Notes under the pieces: generated by a model
The model's input: only the letters and a program-made list of their open reading frames with translations
Told to the model about the DNA's origin: nothing
Databases searched by the model: none
Assembly (NCBI GenBank): GCA_027578815.1
Contig: JANBTH010000194.1
Location: 1-27,685 of the forward strand
From: Coemansia sp. RSA 1804
Lineage: Eukaryota; Kickxellomycota; Kickxellomycetes; Kickxellales; Kickxellaceae
Length of the DNA stretch: 27,685 bases
Direction: 5' to 3'
Part shown: piece by piece, positions 26,827 to 27,685 of the stretch
Layout: each line of letters begins with the position of its first letter
Position numbering within the stretch: the first letter of the stretch is position 1
Translations under genes and position numbers: made by a program

Positions 26827-27599
26827 ATCCCCTTTTTTTGTCATTCTGCATTGCTGTGGCAGCCGTTTGGGAATAAAAATTAGTAACTAGAACGAGGAGA
26901 GTAACGGCGAGGTAGGCTTTTCGGTGCGAGGTGGTCTGTTTGTAGCTCTGGGTTCGTCATTGTACTGAACTTCAAAAAGCAATAGCATGCATCTAGTGGA
27001 TCTAATTAGGAGCCAGTAACGCAGAATGACGCAACAGTTGTGTAATAAAGGTATTTCACATGAAGTTCTGTTGCCGTTTCCACATTAAACACGTGCAGCC
27101 AGGCCAGGGTTAGGGGTGAGAAGAGGCAGGCAGTAGCAGTTGAGGAAACCCCCAACTTTTGTGTGCATAGCAACGAATAAAGGGTTTTTCTACTAATGGA
27201 AGGGAAAAGAAACAGATGCCCAACAGGACGACGACTTGTGGCCTTGGCATTTTGAAGAAAGAGCAAGAGTATCATGAAGAAAAAGAAGAAGGAATGTGTA
27301 TGGTGGTGTTTGTGTGCGTGCGTTGGCGCATAATGCACTTTAAGTGTCCAACTCACTTTTCCATTGTGAAGGGGCGAGGAAGACATGTGCATGGCATGGG
27401 CGTGCTATAAATGCCAAGATTTCTGACCTCGCTCTAGCTTTCTCTCCTTTCTCCACTTGCTCTTTAGTTTCTTATCCTTCTTTCTGGTTTTTTCCCACTT
27501 GTTTATTTGCAACTGCCACATTACCAAGGTCTTCTATTGTTTCTTTGTATACCTCATCAACACCACCACTACCACAACCACAACCACAACCACAGCACA
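26827..27599. other. Intergenic region between CIA30 and the last gene
   Basis: About 770 bases: the CIA30 3' UTR (AATAAA at 26872-26877), a telomere-like agggttagggg near 27106, and the promoter of the next gene. Open frames seen here on both strands lack any recognisable content. Confidence 0.5.
27406..27411 (+). promoter_or_regulatory. TATA box of the last gene
   Basis: TATAAA at 27406-27411 is followed by a CT-rich start region and a CCACAA-repeat leader (27559-27595) ending in cacaATG. This is the layout of a strong fungal core promoter, with a 5' UTR of roughly 160 bases. Confidence 0.5.
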
Positions 27600-27685
27600 A
27601 TGGTAACCACTAGCTGGAAGACTGCTATTCCGGGCGAACCCGACCCCAGGTACATCGAGGTGAACCACATCTCGCTGTCGGCGGA
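27600..27685 (+). CDS. Start of an unidentified gene, cut by the window end
   Basis: The ATG at 27600 opens a frame that runs to the window edge (28 codons: MVTTSWKTAIPGEPDPRYIE, then VNHISLSA). The start context (caca-ATG-G), the TATA box about 190 bases upstream and the CCACAA-rich leader support a real start. Too little protein is visible to name a family; there is no signal peptide. It may contain introns beyond the edge. Confidence 0.6.
   Translation, partial: MVTTSWKTAIPGEPDPRYIEVNHISLSA

Overview
This window looks like nuclear DNA of a fungus. Supporting signs are compact genes, few introns with GTAAGT donors and CTAAC/TACTAA-like branch sites, a DASH-complex subunit (Dad3), a Kes1/Osh4-type sterol carrier and fungal-type rRNA methyltransferase and mitochondrial RNase genes. 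The lineage cannot be proved from sequence alone. The general flavour (soluble three-subunit-type DPM1, complex I assembly factor, AT-rich spacers, Glu/Thr/Tyr repeat proteins) would fit an early-diverging fungus such as Kickxellales, but this is inference.

Layout. 1-2544 (minus strand): the 5' part of a canonical eEF1B-gamma gene, cut by the window start, and upstream of it a complete, strongly diverged, AT-rich tandem paralog. 2545-4008: an AT-rich spacer, then an isolated purine-rich open stretch that may be a relic. 4009-5451 (plus): a Bmt6-like 25S rRNA uridine methyltransferase and the kinetochore protein Dad3. 5743-7787 (minus): a three-exon Osh4/Kes1 gene. 9202-10308 (plus): a spliced membrane RING-H2 ubiquitin ligase, convergent with 10465-15309 (minus), a very large mitochondrial RNB exoribonuclease (Dss1/Cyt-4 type) that shares a short divergent promoter with a DUF4272 protein (15683-16699, plus). 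17942-19171 (plus): a secreted protein dominated by a homogeneous 9/13-residue Thr-Glu-Tyr repeat, convergent with protein-L-isoaspartate methyltransferase (19333-20004, minus). 21095-24333 (plus): dolichol-phosphate mannosyltransferase DPM1 and the ribosome-biogenesis factor ESF1. 24502-25506 (minus): an HVA22/TB2/DP1 (Yop1/REEP-like) ER-membrane protein. 26104-26826 (plus): a CIA30/NDUFAF1-like complex I assembly factor. 27600 to the end (plus): the start of an unidentified gene behind a TATA box.

The genes are mainly ordinary eukaryotic housekeeping functions (translation, ribosome maturation, mitochondrial RNA decay and complex I assembly, ER glycosylation and shaping, lipid transport, mitosis). 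There is no sign of an operon-like pathway or a defence island. The least ordinary items are the diverged eEF1B-gamma tandem copy, the repeat-rich secreted protein, the DUF4272 protein with a presequence-like N-terminus, and the purine-rich stretch at 3350-3790. No tRNA, rRNA, CRISPR array or intact transposon was recognised by eye.
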